Program-made: the position numbers and the translations under genes
The notes under the pieces: generated by a model
Seen by the model: the letters and a program-made list of their open reading frames with translations, nothing else
What the model was told of the DNA's origin: nothing
Databases searched by the model: none
Shown: positions 9,670-19,469 of the stretch, piece by piece
How the letters are laid out: every line of letters starts with the position of its first letter
Numbering within the stretch: the stretch's first letter is position 1
Assembly (NCBI GenBank): GCA_008704415.1
Contig: VXIS01000450.1
Span: 1 to 30,178, forward strand
Origin: Sphaerosporella brunnea
Taxonomy: Eukaryota; Ascomycota; Pezizomycetes; Pezizales; Pyronemataceae
Direction: 5' to 3'
Length of the DNA stretch: 30,178 nucleotides

Positions 9670-11412
9670 CTACGCTCCGGGTTTACGCTTCTTACCCACT
9701 TGAGCCTTTGCTGCCAATTGTGCGCGTTTCGTTTCTTCCCAAGCCTCTTTTTCCCTCTCCTTTTTCCTTAACCTCTCACACTGCGTTTTTTCTCTCTCTT
9801 CTTTCTTAATCTGTGCTTCCTCCTGTTTACATGCATTTGTAGCAAGTTGTTGCTCCTTTTCTGCCTGCTCCCGTTGCTCTTTCTTATCCCTATTTTCTTT
9901 CATGTAATGTGAAGCCAAGCTAAACAACACATGCCTTCCCAGCGTTATCATTTTTTATCTGGCGTATGTCAACCTTCTTCTTTGCATTCAATTCGAGTTG
10001 CTCATGAAGATATTTCTCGTCGGAAATAGCCATTAGCTTGTTGCTATGTGCTTTTGTTCCATAGTCTTTTAATTTTGGTAGAAAAGTAACAGTTCGCTGG
10101 CTTTGAAGAGAGTTGCTACCCTTTAAATTTTCCAATGCAGCTTCAAACAGCTCCTACGCCTCAGATGGTTTTGTCAGAGTCTTTGGAGAGTAGAAAATAT
10201 TGTCAGGCGTTGAACGGTAAAATTTGGGAGATGTAGGGTGTAGTCATGGTGAAAATGGTGATTCCCCAATTGGAGTAGTGGGTCCAACATGTTCCTCCTG
10301 CTCTTGGTAAGGGTTTCGCATAGACTTAAGACGCTGGTGTGGGTTGAAAGGCCAAATACCAGTCTGCCGGAAGCCTGCTTGAATATTTTCCTTAGAAAAG
10401 GACCGCTGCCGTGCATAGGCAAAAAGGTTGAGAAAATATTCTTTGTCTATACCTGCACGCTGTTTATTGATTGCAGTACTGCGGGCCGTTTGCAAGGAGG
10501 AGAAAATACCGACGTCCAAAGGTTGTAAAACATGACTCGTGCGCGGAGGTAGACAGAATGGAACAATTTTATTTCGCTACAAATACTCAATTACATCCGG
10601 ATGCAGGTGAGTGTCAAAGCCATCGCAGATTAGCATACGTCAACAATTTTTCTCAGTTTATTCTGTTTCGAGGCTGAAAATCTTTGTCATATACTCAATG
10701 GTAATGTGTGCATTGATATAGCAATTTTCTTGCACAGCGTGATAATATTCCTCGGTCTTTGTCTTGCGCTGCTACCCAGCAAGGTGTGTTTTCCCCTTAA
10801 AAAAAATCAACAGGGTGATGAACTACCCTGTTGCCAAGACCGCACAGACTGTTGTGCAAGATTTACGATTCCCCTTTTTCTCAAATTGATGATCCCGTCG
10901 GCCCTCCCGACAGAGTCGCTTCCGAAGCTTTCCAAGCCCTAAAATGAATCCTTTCTCATTTAAGTTCCATAGACAGTCTGCTTCAATCTCATATTTGATG
11001 AAATTGTGCTTTAATGTTTCAAAAAAATCAACGTTGACATGCCAGTTGTCAGCATTTGCACGGTCTGCAGGGATCTGTTTTGCGCGTATAAATTTGCACT
11101 CGTCAGGTTAACGCTCAACAAACTGCTCCACCCAATGACGTCCTAAAGGTGGATGTCCTGGGAGTTGGCTGTGTAAAACAACAGTCGCTAGCTTTTCGAT
11201 CATCTTGCGGTCCGGAGGTATGCTACAATCATCTATAAATAAGCAGAGCTCCAAAAGCGCCTGCTCTTCACCAGGTGGTTGAATCCTCCGTTCTTTGGCA
11301 GCTGCACCGCAAATTTTTTGTGTTGGCATGATAACGAGCTAATGTTGCAACGTTTGGCTTTTTTATTCCAGCCTTAACCTGGCGGTTATATTCTGCAACC
11401 GCAATTTTCAAG
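9670..11412 (-). pseudogene. pogo-2 transposase remnant (frameshifts and stops)
   Basis: Minus-strand fragments occur in family order. The Psq-type helix-turn-helix (E-Y-N-R-Q-V-K-A-G-I-K-K-P-N-V) is at about 11330-11410. A frame change leads to a Tc5-type region with GRHWVEQFVER ending at 11108. A badly decayed centre spans 10680-11100. Then comes the second catalytic Asp in LICDGF (near 10635), a TAG near 10577, the third Asp in VLQPLDVGIF (near 10513), and the C-terminal GFRQTGIWPFNPH at about 10350. A final Lys/Glu-rich coiled-coil-like tail is at 9670-9951. Family members are about 500-600 residues, so the whole length is present but not translatable. The TAG would be explained by CAG to TAG. 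The first catalytic Asp was not found. Confidence 0.85.
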
Positions 11413-11637
11413 TAATCACTTTTGGATTAATCGTGATCAGGATCAAAACCCAGCGGTCCGGGGTCAGAACCCAGCATTTTAGAGGGCAGCAGTTTGGTGT
11501 CAGAATGCAAAGGGATTGCCATGACAAGGAGCCGGACGTTCGAGCAGATTTTAGTAGGTGCAGGGCAGGAAGGCGGTATTCTGAAGGTGTTGGGTGTAGA
11601 GCGTGATGACCATATTTCCACTTGACAAGATCGGGGG

Positions 11638-11703
11638 ATAGATTATCTCTTATCTTACCCATCCACTGTCGAGTGGGGTATACCATCAAGTGGGTCGGGA
11701 CTT
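11638..11703 (-). repeat. Right terminal inverted repeat of pogo-2
   Basis: Reverse complement of 9514-9579 with about one mismatch in six, mostly transitions. It ends at the TA at 11704-11705. Confidence 0.85.
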
Positions 11704-11705
11704 TA

Positions 11706-12457
11706 CTTGATATATGACTGGTGACTGCCAAAGAAGTCAAGCTTCATGCCTACTATGAAAGTGTTGTTTGGAGGTATTGCTGCACAACCATCATACAGAC
11801 TCCTACACTTTAACTACCTCAAAGTGTATAGAGATAAAGTAAAACCTTTACAATACTGCAACCGCTACGGATTCTGTGCAACCCCTGATCGCACTACCTA
11901 ACCCAACACTTTAAGGCATTACCACCCACAACTTTACCATTTGCTTCCTAGTTTCATCAACCCTGATTGTCTCAACCATATCAATCATCCAACATTCAGT
12001 GTCTCCACCCTTTCGTAGCTATAGTAGCGCTACACCGTTGACATCACCGTCATTGTAAAACCACTACATTGACTAAACCGCATATGAGGAAGCTAGGCCA
12101 ACCAGTAATCCTTTTTGAGGGAAGAGAAACATGGTAGATAAAGAGCTTCTAAATTTGTTATCGTTGAACATTGAATAATGGTACAAGGATATTTGTAAGA
12201 AAGAAAGAAAGAATAAAGGTTTTAAACAAATGTGATTGTGTATAACGTCAATATTGTCAAGGCGGAACCTTGCAATATCCTAACAACGATATCTGCTAAC
12301 TATGATGATCTGTCAACTTAAGAGAAACCTCTCAGGTTATGTGCTGACGGATTTTAATTTAAGCCTCGAAGTGGAATTCCAATCCTCAAACAAACAATTG
12401 CTCCAATTGCTGCCTAATGGTACCAAGCTTCTTTGACAAGCCACAGATTATAGATAA
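11706..12457. other. Intergenic DNA with repeat P1; no complete gene
   Basis: Contains P1 (about 11780-11970), related to sequence on both sides of the piggyBac element. Also a (GAAA)n microsatellite near 12200. No complete ORF or known domain is seen in the remainder. Confidence 0.5.
11780..11970 (+). repeat. P1: coding-like repeat resembling the piggyBac insertion site
   Basis: One plus-strand frame reads ..VKPLQYCNRYGFCATPDRTT then a stop. At 25391-25512 a related frame reads IKPLRHCNRYGFCQATDATT. Around 11834 the order AACTACCTC, AAGTG, TATAG, ATAAAG resembles AACTACGCTAAGG, TATA, then TAGCATAAAG flanking piggyBac at 22974-22992 and 25389-25398. So P1 looks like an unoccupied relative of that site. 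The protein family is unknown to me. Confidence 0.55.
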
Positions 12458-12495
12458 GGGCGCGTCTGGATAAGACGGACGGCCTTTTATCCGTT

Positions 12496-12552
12496 AGGCG
12501 CAAGCGTCCGTTCCCCAGTGGTAAACGGACGCTACCATCGAACGGACGCTTT
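12496..12552. repeat. Subterminal AACGGACGC repeats of the Harbinger element
   Basis: The motif GCGTCCGTT (12506-12514) and its reverse complement AACGGACGC (at about 12523 and 12541) occur three times within about 50 bp. This lies just inside the left end and upstream of the Myb-like ORF. Myb-like proteins of this superfamily bind subterminal sites, so these are candidate binding sites. Confidence 0.5.
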
Positions 12553-12744
12553 TGCCAAACACCGAAGTCCAAACTTCATGGTTATGGCTTGTATCCAAAC
12601 AACAAAATGTTCAGTAGCCGGTGCGATAAAAATTTTCAACGCTAGAGCACTAGTGATATCCCGTCCCGCGATTCTCCCCACTCCCACTCCTTCACACTGC
12701 GTCGCACCCACAATTTCCACGCCGCACCACAAGACGGCTTCAAC

Positions 12745-14194
12745 ATGCCGAGAAAGAAGAATACCCAGCCATCGATGAAACGGGAGAGCAATCGCATCGC
12801 TGCTGCAGCGCAGGCTGCCCCTACCATTGAAGAATTGCGAGCTCAGTGGGAAAAGGAGTTGCGAGAGAAAATTGCGGCAGAACGAGCGAGCCGTGACGCC
12901 ACGGCCGAAAGGGAGCGCCCCGTCACGCAACAGACATCGTCGCCGAGCCTTGATGAAAGGGAGCGGTCCGTCACGCAACAGATGTCGTCGCCGAGCCTTG
13001 ACGCCGCTGCCGAAAGGGAGCGCCCCGTCACGCAACAGACGTCGCCGAGCCTTGACGCCGCTGCCGAAAGGGAGCGCCCCGTCACGCAACAGACGTTGCC
13101 GAGCCTTGATGCCGCTGTCAGAATGGGGCACCCTGTCACGCAACAGACATTGTCGCCAAGCCTTAATGAAAGGGAGCGCCCCGTCACACAACAGACGTCG
13201 TCGCCGAGCCTTGATGTCGCTGCCGAAAGGGAGCGCACTATTGCACAACAGAGGTCATTGCTGAGACTTCAGGAAAAGGTGCAGAGCCAGGAAGAAAAAG
13301 GACGGGAAGAAAGGACAGTGGGGCGCAGGCCCGAGATCAAATGGACAGCGGAGATGACCACAGTTATGTTGAGGAGCCTGGTCAAGTAGATTCGCCTTGG
13401 AAAGTGCTTGGACAACGGCTTTAAAGCCGAGGTGTGGACAATAGTTGCCAACGATGTATTAGGTTTTGATTCTTCCCAGCCGTTTCTTGATGGTCCTCGC
13501 TGCCAAAGCAAGCTCGATGCACTGAAGAAAAAGTACGATGCATGGAATCGCATAAAAGAGAGAAGCGGATTTGACTGGAACAATGAGCGGGGGGTTCCAA
13601 CTGCTCCAGAAGATGTGTTGGAGACAGCAATCCAGGTGAGAACCATTATAGCAGGCCTTACCGAGTGTGTAATCTGACTGTAAGATGGAGAAAACTCCTA
13701 TTATCAAAGAGTTTCGGCACGCCCCTCTTCCAAACCAGCAGGAACTTGGCGAAATTCTTGACGGTGTCCGAGCCATCGGCCAGTGGGCCGTCTACCCTGG
13801 CGTTCCCCAAATTGATCCTGCGTATCGCAACCATGAATTAGAGCGCAGTATTCCTTCAAGCTCTCCTCCGCCTACACGCAGAACGCAGTATTCGTCTCCA
13901 GCGCCAGTAGGTACTCGGCCTGGCTACCAAAGAGAACGACCGCAATCCGTTACAGCTCACTTAGCTGCATCCATTGAGACGCTTGCGGAAACAGCAGATC
14001 TCGGCGGATCAAAGACTCGGCATGCCGTCGTCAAGTGCGGGAAGACATACAAGGGAAAAGCGGGATGGGAAAAGAAAGACTTATATGATGCATACAGGTT
14101 GTTTGAGAATACTACCAAGGCGGAAGTTTTTTTGGCGCTTGAAGGCGATGAAGAGGAGGAGGAGTGGCTGCGCCGAGAAATTCGGTACATTTAA
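12745..14194 (+). pseudogene. Harbinger Myb/SANT-like DNA-binding protein, one in-frame stop
   Basis: ATG at 12745; exon 1 12745-13635, intron 13636-13684 (GTGAG..TAAG, 49 bp, phase 0), exon 2 13685-14194; 466 codons. Residues 1-50 are basic and Glu-rich. Residues about 55-170 are an imperfect tandem repeat of ERERPVTQQTSSPSLD. Residues about 200-297 form a Myb/SANT-like domain (IKWTAEMTTVML.., then W-T-I-V-A-N-D-V and the C-Q-S-K-L-D-A-L-K-K-K-Y helix). The C-terminal half has LPNQQELGEILDG and an acidic end. In PIF/Harbinger elements this protein binds the ends and brings in the transposase. TAG at 13387-13389 (codon 215) falls inside the Myb-like domain where Gln would fit, so CAG to TAG is likely. 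Apart from that the frame is open. Confidence 0.85.
12907..13256 (+). repeat. In-frame minisatellite inside the Myb-like ORF
   Basis: Six to seven units of about 48-57 bp, each with GAGCGCCCCGTCACGCAACA or a variant, encode (A)ERERPVTQQTSSPSLD. Unit length varies in whole codons (16-19 residues), so the frame is kept. The last units are the most diverged. Long ORFs in other frames here are artefacts of the repeat. Confidence 0.9.
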
Positions 14195-14246
14195 AAGTCT
14201 GAGAAGGAGTTGAAGAAGAAGAAGAAGAGTTTGCATTCTATCTACA

Positions 14247-15545
14247 CTATGCCCGCCTATAATTAATATAGTCCTCCCACATCTGTTGAGCAATCCTGTC
14301 CCGGTATTCTGCCATGCGCTCATCAACAGGGCCTTGCTTGACAAGTCCACCACCCAGATCACTGCATGTACCCGCAGCCAGCTCCCGCTCTCTTTCCTTA
14401 TCCGCTTCACGGTAAAAGCGATCCTCTCTGCACAGTGCCTCTTTGCGAATAAAGTTGTGTAATGCACACAGTGCCAGAACGAGCTTGACTTGATGTTCAT
14501 ACTCATACTCTGGTGCTTTCTTCAGAATAGGGAATCGCTTTTTAAGCACACCGAAGATTCTCTCAATACAATTACATAATTGTGCGTACCGTAAGTTAAA
14601 AAGCTCGGCGGGAGTTGATAGTCTATAATAGAAGTTAGTTTCGCACGCTGCACTGATAAAGCCTATTGCAAGTTCTCACCTTTGCAAGGCTCTTGCTTGC
14701 TCACGCAGATGATAGCGAATACCTTGATAAGGTGTTAGAAATCCTTCCCGCAGCCCATAACCAGTGTCTGCCAAGTAAATCCTTCCTTCTATCACAGGAA
14801 AATCATGCAACAGGGCATTTTCCAATACACGTGCGTCATGTGCACTGCCCTCCCAGCCAGCGCATACATAGGTGAAGTATAAGTCTGAGCTGCAAGCAGT
14901 AAGCACGTTTTGTGACAAATTTCCACTTCTGTCACGGAAGGAAGCAGTCAGTGCAGTGGGAACTTTGGCGGGAATGTGAGTACCATCAATAGCACCTCGC
15001 ACGTTGTCGAAATATGGCCGCATTTTCCTACGGTCGCTGGTAATACGTTATGTTATGACATCGGGAGGTGGGCGTACAAGCTCGCAATGGACAATAACGA
15101 GTGCATCAAGAATGGCGTGAAAATGTCTATCACCCATCAGCTCTATATAACTTCTTTTTGTTGGCATAACTGCATTCTCAGATATACCTAGTAATGGTTT
15201 CCCCACTATGTTGAAATCGTTCTTGAGCTTGTCTACTGGAATTGTCTCCGCAGACAATAAACGGGAAGATTGCCCTTTGCTCTTCCCTGAAAAATTACGC
15301 CGTGTCCTTTTTAAGAGCTGACGCTCCACAAAAAAATCCTGAAGTGCTAAGAAGGTTTCTTTCGGCTTATGAAAACTCTCTTCAAAGCGTGCGGGGTAAC
15401 CTCCTAAAAGCTCTTTAACATAGTCAGCACCAGTAAGACAGAAAGTTCGCTTGCTCTTTCTGGGTTCCGCACCATTTGTTAAAACTGCGATCGCAGCAAC
15501 TTGAGTTACCGTAAGCAGAATCGCAGGGGAAAGGAGATTAGCCAT
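14247..15545 (-). pseudogene. PIF/Harbinger transposase (HARBI1-like), one in-frame stop
   Basis: ATG at 15545 (M-A-N-L-L-S-P); exon 1 15545-14680, intron 14679-14623 (GTGAG..ATAG, 57 bp), exon 2 14622-14247; 413 codons. This is close to the usual 350-450 residues of the family. Catalytic residues are D187 (GAIDGTHIPA), D260 (YLADTGY) and E309 (CIERIFGVLKKRF), all in the expected context of the DDE_4/HARBI1 nuclease. The C-terminus has the usual ALHNFIR motif. The only break is TAA at codon 166 (15048-15050), just before the catalytic core, which CAA to TAA would explain. The gene converges with the Myb-like ORF: their 3' ends are 52 bp apart. An alternative upstream non-ATG start falls in Gypsy-like sequence and is unlikely. 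Confidence 0.9.
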
Positions 15546-15849
15546 TGTGTTGCACAAGAATATTGTTGTCGTGCCCGTGGCGGCAGTGGTCAAAGCCGCA
15601 GCGGTAGCGGTGGTGATCGCTGGTAGCCACGGCTACCCCTACTGCTCAGCCCCCGGAAAACCTCACCCCCACCTCCGACGCCCAACCGTCGGAAAACTAG
15701 TTGTCCCATGCCGCAAGGTTGGCACCGCCATGGGACGTCCAGCATCTTCTTCGTCTTTTCCTTGTTGTCACGGCTCTCCGGCCCGCAGGCTGGGCAGCCT
15801 TTCCTTGTCTTCGGTAGCTCTGTCAAATCAAGGTGTGGAGGAGGAATCA

Positions 15850-16160
15850 ATGGATGGAAACCATCTCATAGTTACGTGTTCCCTCTCCGATAGTGATAAC
15901 AAGATCCAAACCCACGCACTGATTGACTGTGGAGCCACTGGTTTTGCTTTCATCGACGAAGAATTTGCTCGCCAACATCATTTTCCCCAGTATGCACTAC
16001 ACGTTCCTCGCGCCCTCGAGGTTATAGACGGTAGACCCATCTCATCCGGGGACATCACCCACATTGTCAAGGTGGGGATGTCAATCGGCGGTCACCATGA
16101 GACGTTGCCTGCCTTCGTCACCAAGCTCGGCCACTACCCTCTGATCCTGGGCATCCCTTT
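15850..16160 (+). pseudogene. Gypsy-2 retropepsin-like aspartic protease domain, frameshifted from pol
   Basis: The reading frame has the protease signature ALIDCGATGFAFI (DSG/DTG-type active site, here D-C-G) and a second conserved block HYPLILGIP. In related elements this domain is in frame with RT. Here the frame is lost at the run CCCTTTGG (16156-16163), where one extra T separates it from the pol ORF starting at 16163. Ser or Thr is more usual than Cys after the active-site Asp, so activity is also doubtful. The sequence before 15850 is open but not recognisable as gag. Confidence 0.8.
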
Positions 16161-16162
16161 GG

Positions 16163-19100
16163 ATGCGACACCATGGAGTGTCAATCCGCTTTGCCTCAAA
16201 CGACGTCTCCTTCGACTCCCCTCGCTGCGTCGCACACAGGACAACACTGAAGCCGACAAGCGTCAAAGGAGTGACCCGCCCTACCCAGTCCCTAGACATT
16301 GCAATAGTGTCGGCCACCTCCTTCAAACGTCTGGTCAAAAACAAGAAACAGCGATACGGCCAGCTCCAACTTTTCTCCCTATCGCTGTATAAAATCAACA
16401 AGGCGTTGGAGCGTAAGGTGATCGACGAGGGGGATCTAAAGTCACTGGTCCCTCCGCAGTACCACGAGTTTTTACCCCCCTTTTCGAAAGCAGTAGCCAA
16501 TCACCTACCTCCCCATCGGCCCTACGACCACAAGATACCGTTTAAGGAGGGGTTTGAACCCCCCTTTGGCCCCCTATACTCGCTGTCTCGCCCCGAGCTG
16601 GAAGCCCTCAAGGCCTGGTTGGAGGAAAACCTATCGAAAGGATTCATCAGGGCCTCCTCGTCACCCGCCGGTGCCCCGATCCTCTTCGTCAAGAAGGGGG
16701 ATGGATCCTTACGCCTGGTGGTTGACTACCGAGGTCTCAACGAAGAAACGATCAAGAACAGGTATCCGCTCCCGTTGGTACGAGAGACACTGATGAGGCT
16801 CTCCAAGGCTCGCTGGTTTAGCAAGTTGGACGTCCGCGGAGCTTACAACCTAATCCGAATGGCAGAGGGTGAGGAGTGGAAAACTGCATTTAGAACCCGA
16901 TATGAACTATTCGAATTCCTGGTGATGCCATTCGGTCTTACCAACGCCCCTGCAGACTTCCAACGCTTTATCAATGATACCCTCTCACCGTTCTTGGACC
17001 GCTTCGCCTCTGCCTACTTGGATGACATTTTGATCTACTCGGATACCCTGGAAGAGCACCAAGACCACCTGCGACGGGCCCTTCGTCAGCTTTCGGAAGC
17101 CGGGCTGCACCTTAAGCTGGAGAAATGCGAGTTTCACCAACGAGAGGTCAAGTATCTTGGCCTGATTATCGGCATCGACGGCATACGGATGGACTCGGAC
17201 AAGGTCGAAGCAGTGAGAGCTTGGCCAACCCCTGAGAAGCTGAAGGACGTCAGAGCCTTCCTTGGATTTGCCAACTTTTACCGTCGATTCATACGCTCCT
17301 ACTCACAGGTTGTGCGGCCACTCACCCGTCTGACTCAGAAGGACGTGCCATTTCAATGGACCAAGACCGAACAGGAAGCCTTTGACAGCCTGAAGACGTG
17401 CTTCACCACTGCTCCAGTCCTCCGCCGCTTTGACCACGACCGTGACGTCGTATTTGAGACCGACGCCTCTGACTACGTCTCCGCTGGCATCCTATCACAA
17501 TACGACGACGACGGAGTCCTCCACCCTGTTGCGTACTTCTCTAAGAAGCATTTCCCTGCAGAATGCAACTACGAGATCTACGACAAGGAGTTGATGGCTA
17601 TCGTCTGGGCTTTTGAGGAATGGCGACCGGAACTCCAATCCGTGGAGAATCCAATCCAGGTGCTCACCGATCACAAGAACCTGGAGTATTTTACGACCAC
17701 CAAGCTCCTGAATCGACGTCAAGCCCGTTGGTCTCAGTTCCTGTCACAGTTCAACTTCAAGATCGTCTACCGTCCTGGGAAGTCCGGTGGGAAGCCGGAC
17801 TCACTAACTCGCAGATCAGGAGATCTGCCTAAGGAGGGGGATGAGCGCACGACTGAAAATTTTTCCGTCGTCATAAAGCCCCACCAGATCGTCCACCTCC
17901 TGGCCGATGGCCCGCCGGTACAGCCTCCACCACTCCTAGGAGACGAAGCAGTGACACTTGCCCGCCTGTTCCAAGAAGCTTACGATGCGGACCCATTTCC
18001 GTCTCAGGTTCTCCGGATGTTGCAAGACGGAGTCCGCCATAGCCGTCGGATTACGTTGGCAGAATGCGCCCAAGAAAGAGACCGTCTCACCTATAGAGGT
18101 AAGCTTTACGTGCCCGAATACGAACCCCTCCGGCTGCATCTGATGCAACAACACCACGATGCCCCCGTCGCTGGCCACCCAGGAAGATCCAAAACCTTGG
18201 AGCTGCTTTGTCGTACCTACCATTGGCCAAAAATGCGGCAGGACGTGGAACCGTATGTCCGCAACTGCCATGTCTGCCAACGCTCTCGAACCGGTCGTCA
18301 CGCTCCTTACGGCATCTTACGACCCCTCCCTATCCCGGAACGTCCTTGGCAGGACATCTCAATGGACTTCGTCACAGGGCTCCCTTGGTCACAAGGCTGC
18401 GATGCTATTTGGGTTGTGGTCGACCGCCTTACGAAGGAACGTCACCTGATTCCTTGCTGGACCAATGTCGATGCGGCCGGACTGGCTGATCTCTTCATCC
18501 AACATGTATTCCGTCTCCACGGCCTACCGCTTACCATCATCTCCAACCGTGGACCGCAGTTCGCATCGGACTTCTGGGAACGCATCTGTGTCAGACTGGG
18601 TATGGAGCAACGGCTCTCGACAGCCTTCCACCGCCAAACGGACAGACAGACTGAACGGATCAATGCGGTAATGGAGCAGTACCTCCGAGCATATGTCAAC
18701 TACCTCCAGGATGACTGGGCCGATTGGCTGCCGTTGGCCAAATTCGCAACCAACAACCAGGCATCGGAGGCTCACGGCTGCTCTCCCTTCTTTGCTAACA
18801 AGGGGTTCGACCCTCGTTACCAGTTTGACTTGTCGCCTGCGGCCCCCAACAATGTTGACGATTGCAGAGCCTTGACCACCGCCAGGACGTTGTCGGAAAT
18901 CTATTCGCACCTCCGCACGGAGCTCCTACGGGCCCAGATGAGATATCAGGACAACGCCGACGAGCACCGTATACCAGCCCCTGATTATCAGGTCGGAGAC
19001 AAGGTCTGGCTTGATGCCCGGAATTTGAAGACTCGGCGTCCAGCCAGTAAGCTTGACAATAAGCGTCACGGCCCGTTTGAGGTTACCGAGAAGGTCTCGG

Positions 19101-19435
19101 CATACGCCTACCGCCTCCGGCTCCATGAGGATATGCATGTCCACCCAGTCTTCCACGTCTCCCTCCTGGAACTGGCACCCGATGATCCCTACCCGGGACA
19201 ACGACAGGACCCACCACCTCCGGTGGAGATTAAGGGCGAGCAGGAGTGGTTTGTCGATCGGATATTGGACTCCCGACTGCATGGACGGTGGCGTAAGCTC
19301 CAGTATTTGGTCAAGTGGATCGGCTACGATCGGCCGAAGTGGGAACCAGCCGAGATGGTCAATGGTCTTGTAGCAATCAATTGCTTCCACGAGGCCTATC
19401 CGGACAAGCCAGGGTCTCTGCCGGAAGATGAATGA
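16163..19435 (+). CDS. Gypsy-2 pol: RT, RNase H, integrase, chromodomain (1090 codons, open)
   Basis: RT lies about 100-330 with YLDD at 285-288. RNase H is about 400-530 (FETDASD near 433, KELMAIVWAFE, LTDHKNLEYF). The integrase zinc finger is about 663-705 (H-H..C-H-V-C-Q). The integrase core starts near 733 with ISMDFVTGLP and has E831 in QTERINAVMEQ. The chromodomain is about 1028-1086 (EWFVDRILDSR..YLVKWIGYDRPKWEP). At residue 795 (18545-18547, AAC) the motif reads ISNRGPQF where the family has ISDRGPQF. The second integrase catalytic Asp is therefore Asn, and strand transfer should be lost. The ATG at 16163 is internal to the ancestral polyprotein, not its true start. The long open frame implies recent arrival despite these defects. 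Confidence 0.93.
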   Translation: MRHHGVSIRFASNDVSFDSPRCVAHRTTLKPTSVKGVTRPTQSLDIAIVSATSFKRLVKNKKQRYGQLQLFSLSLYKINKALERKVIDEGDLKSLVPPQYHEFLPPFSKAVANHLPPHRPYDHKIPFKEGFEPPFGPLYSLSRPELEALKAWLEENLSKGFIRASSSPAGAPILFVKKGDGSLRLVVDYRGLNEETIKNRYPLPLVRETLMRLSKARWFSKLDVRGAYNLIRMAEGEEWKTAFRTRYELFEFLVMPFGLTNAPADFQRFINDTLSPFLDRFASAYLDDILIYSDTLEEHQDHLRRALRQLSEAGLHLKLEKCEFHQREVKYLGLIIGIDGIRMDSDKVEAVRAWPTPEKLKDVRAFLGFANFYRRFIRSYSQVVRPLTRLTQKDVPFQWTKTEQEAFDSLKTCFTTAPVLRRFDHDRDVVFETDASDYVSAGILSQYDDDGVLHPVAYFSKKHFPAECNYEIYDKELMAIVWAFEEWRPELQSVENPIQVLTDHKNLEYFTTTKLLNRRQARWSQFLSQFNFKIVYRPGKSGGKPDSLTRRSGDLPKEGDERTTENFSVVIKPHQIVHLLADGPPVQPPPLLGDEAVTLARLFQEAYDADPFPSQVLRMLQDGVRHSRRITLAECAQERDRLTYRGKLYVPEYEPLRLHLMQQHHDAPVAGHPGRSKTLELLCRTYHWPKMRQDVEPYVRNCHVCQRSRTGRHAPYGILRPLPIPERPWQDISMDFVTGLPWSQGCDAIWVVVDRLTKERHLIPCWTNVDAAGLADLFIQHVFRLHGLPLTIISNRGPQFASDFWERICVRLGMEQRLSTAFHRQTDRQTERINAVMEQYLRAYVNYLQDDWADWLPLAKFATNNQASEAHGCSPFFANKGFDPRYQFDLSPAAPNNVDDCRALTTARTLSEIYSHLRTELLRAQMRYQDNADEHRIPAPDYQVGDKVWLDARNLKTRRPASKLDNKRHGPFEVTEKVSAYAYRLRLHEDMHVHPVFHVSLLELAPDDPYPGQRQDPPPPVEIKGEQEWFVDRILDSRLHGRWRKLQYLVKWIGYDRPKWEPAEMVNGLVAINCFHEAYPDKPGSLPEDE

Positions 19436-19456
19436 GCTTCGCCGGAGCTCAGCCGT

Positions 19457-19469
19457 AGGAGGGGAATAC
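19457..19469 (+). other. Polypurine tract of Gypsy-2
   Basis: AGGAGGGGAATAC lies immediately 5' of the LTR start TGTCACGG, the expected place for plus-strand priming. The same tract precedes the LTR at position 61. Confidence 0.75.

Larger units (their letters stand above)
9514..11703 (-). mobile_element. Second pogo-like transposon (pogo-2), complete but decayed, 2190 bp
   Basis: The ends start AAGTCCYGACCCACTTGATGG in opposite orientation and are flanked by TA (9512-9513 and 11704-11705). Inside, on the minus strand, are recognisable remains of a pogo-type transposase. The two terminal repeats differ mainly by C/T or A/G transitions. The terminal sequence is unrelated to pogo-1, so this is a different family, in the same orientation, about 320 bp away. 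Confidence 0.9.
12458..15600. mobile_element. PIF/Harbinger DNA transposon, left end present, right end lost
   Basis: It carries the two genes that define the superfamily, a Myb/SANT-like protein on plus and a DDE transposase on minus. The left end is placed at GGGCGCGTCTGG (12458), preceded by TAA, the usual 3-bp PIF/Harbinger target. No reverse-complement end was found downstream: just beyond the transposase start at 15545 the sequence becomes a Gypsy element. The right terminus is therefore missing or lies beyond that insertion, and the right coordinate is approximate. Confidence 0.8.

Noticed and set aside
12532..13248. Long minus-strand ORF (238 codons) rich in RDGALPFG repeats
   Set aside because: It is the antisense of the minisatellite inside the Myb-like ORF; open frames arise because the units keep multiples of three. 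No start context or domain.
16150..16170. Programmed ribosomal frameshift between protease and RT
   Set aside because: Protease and RT are normally in one frame in this group, and a single extra T in a short run explains the shift more simply.
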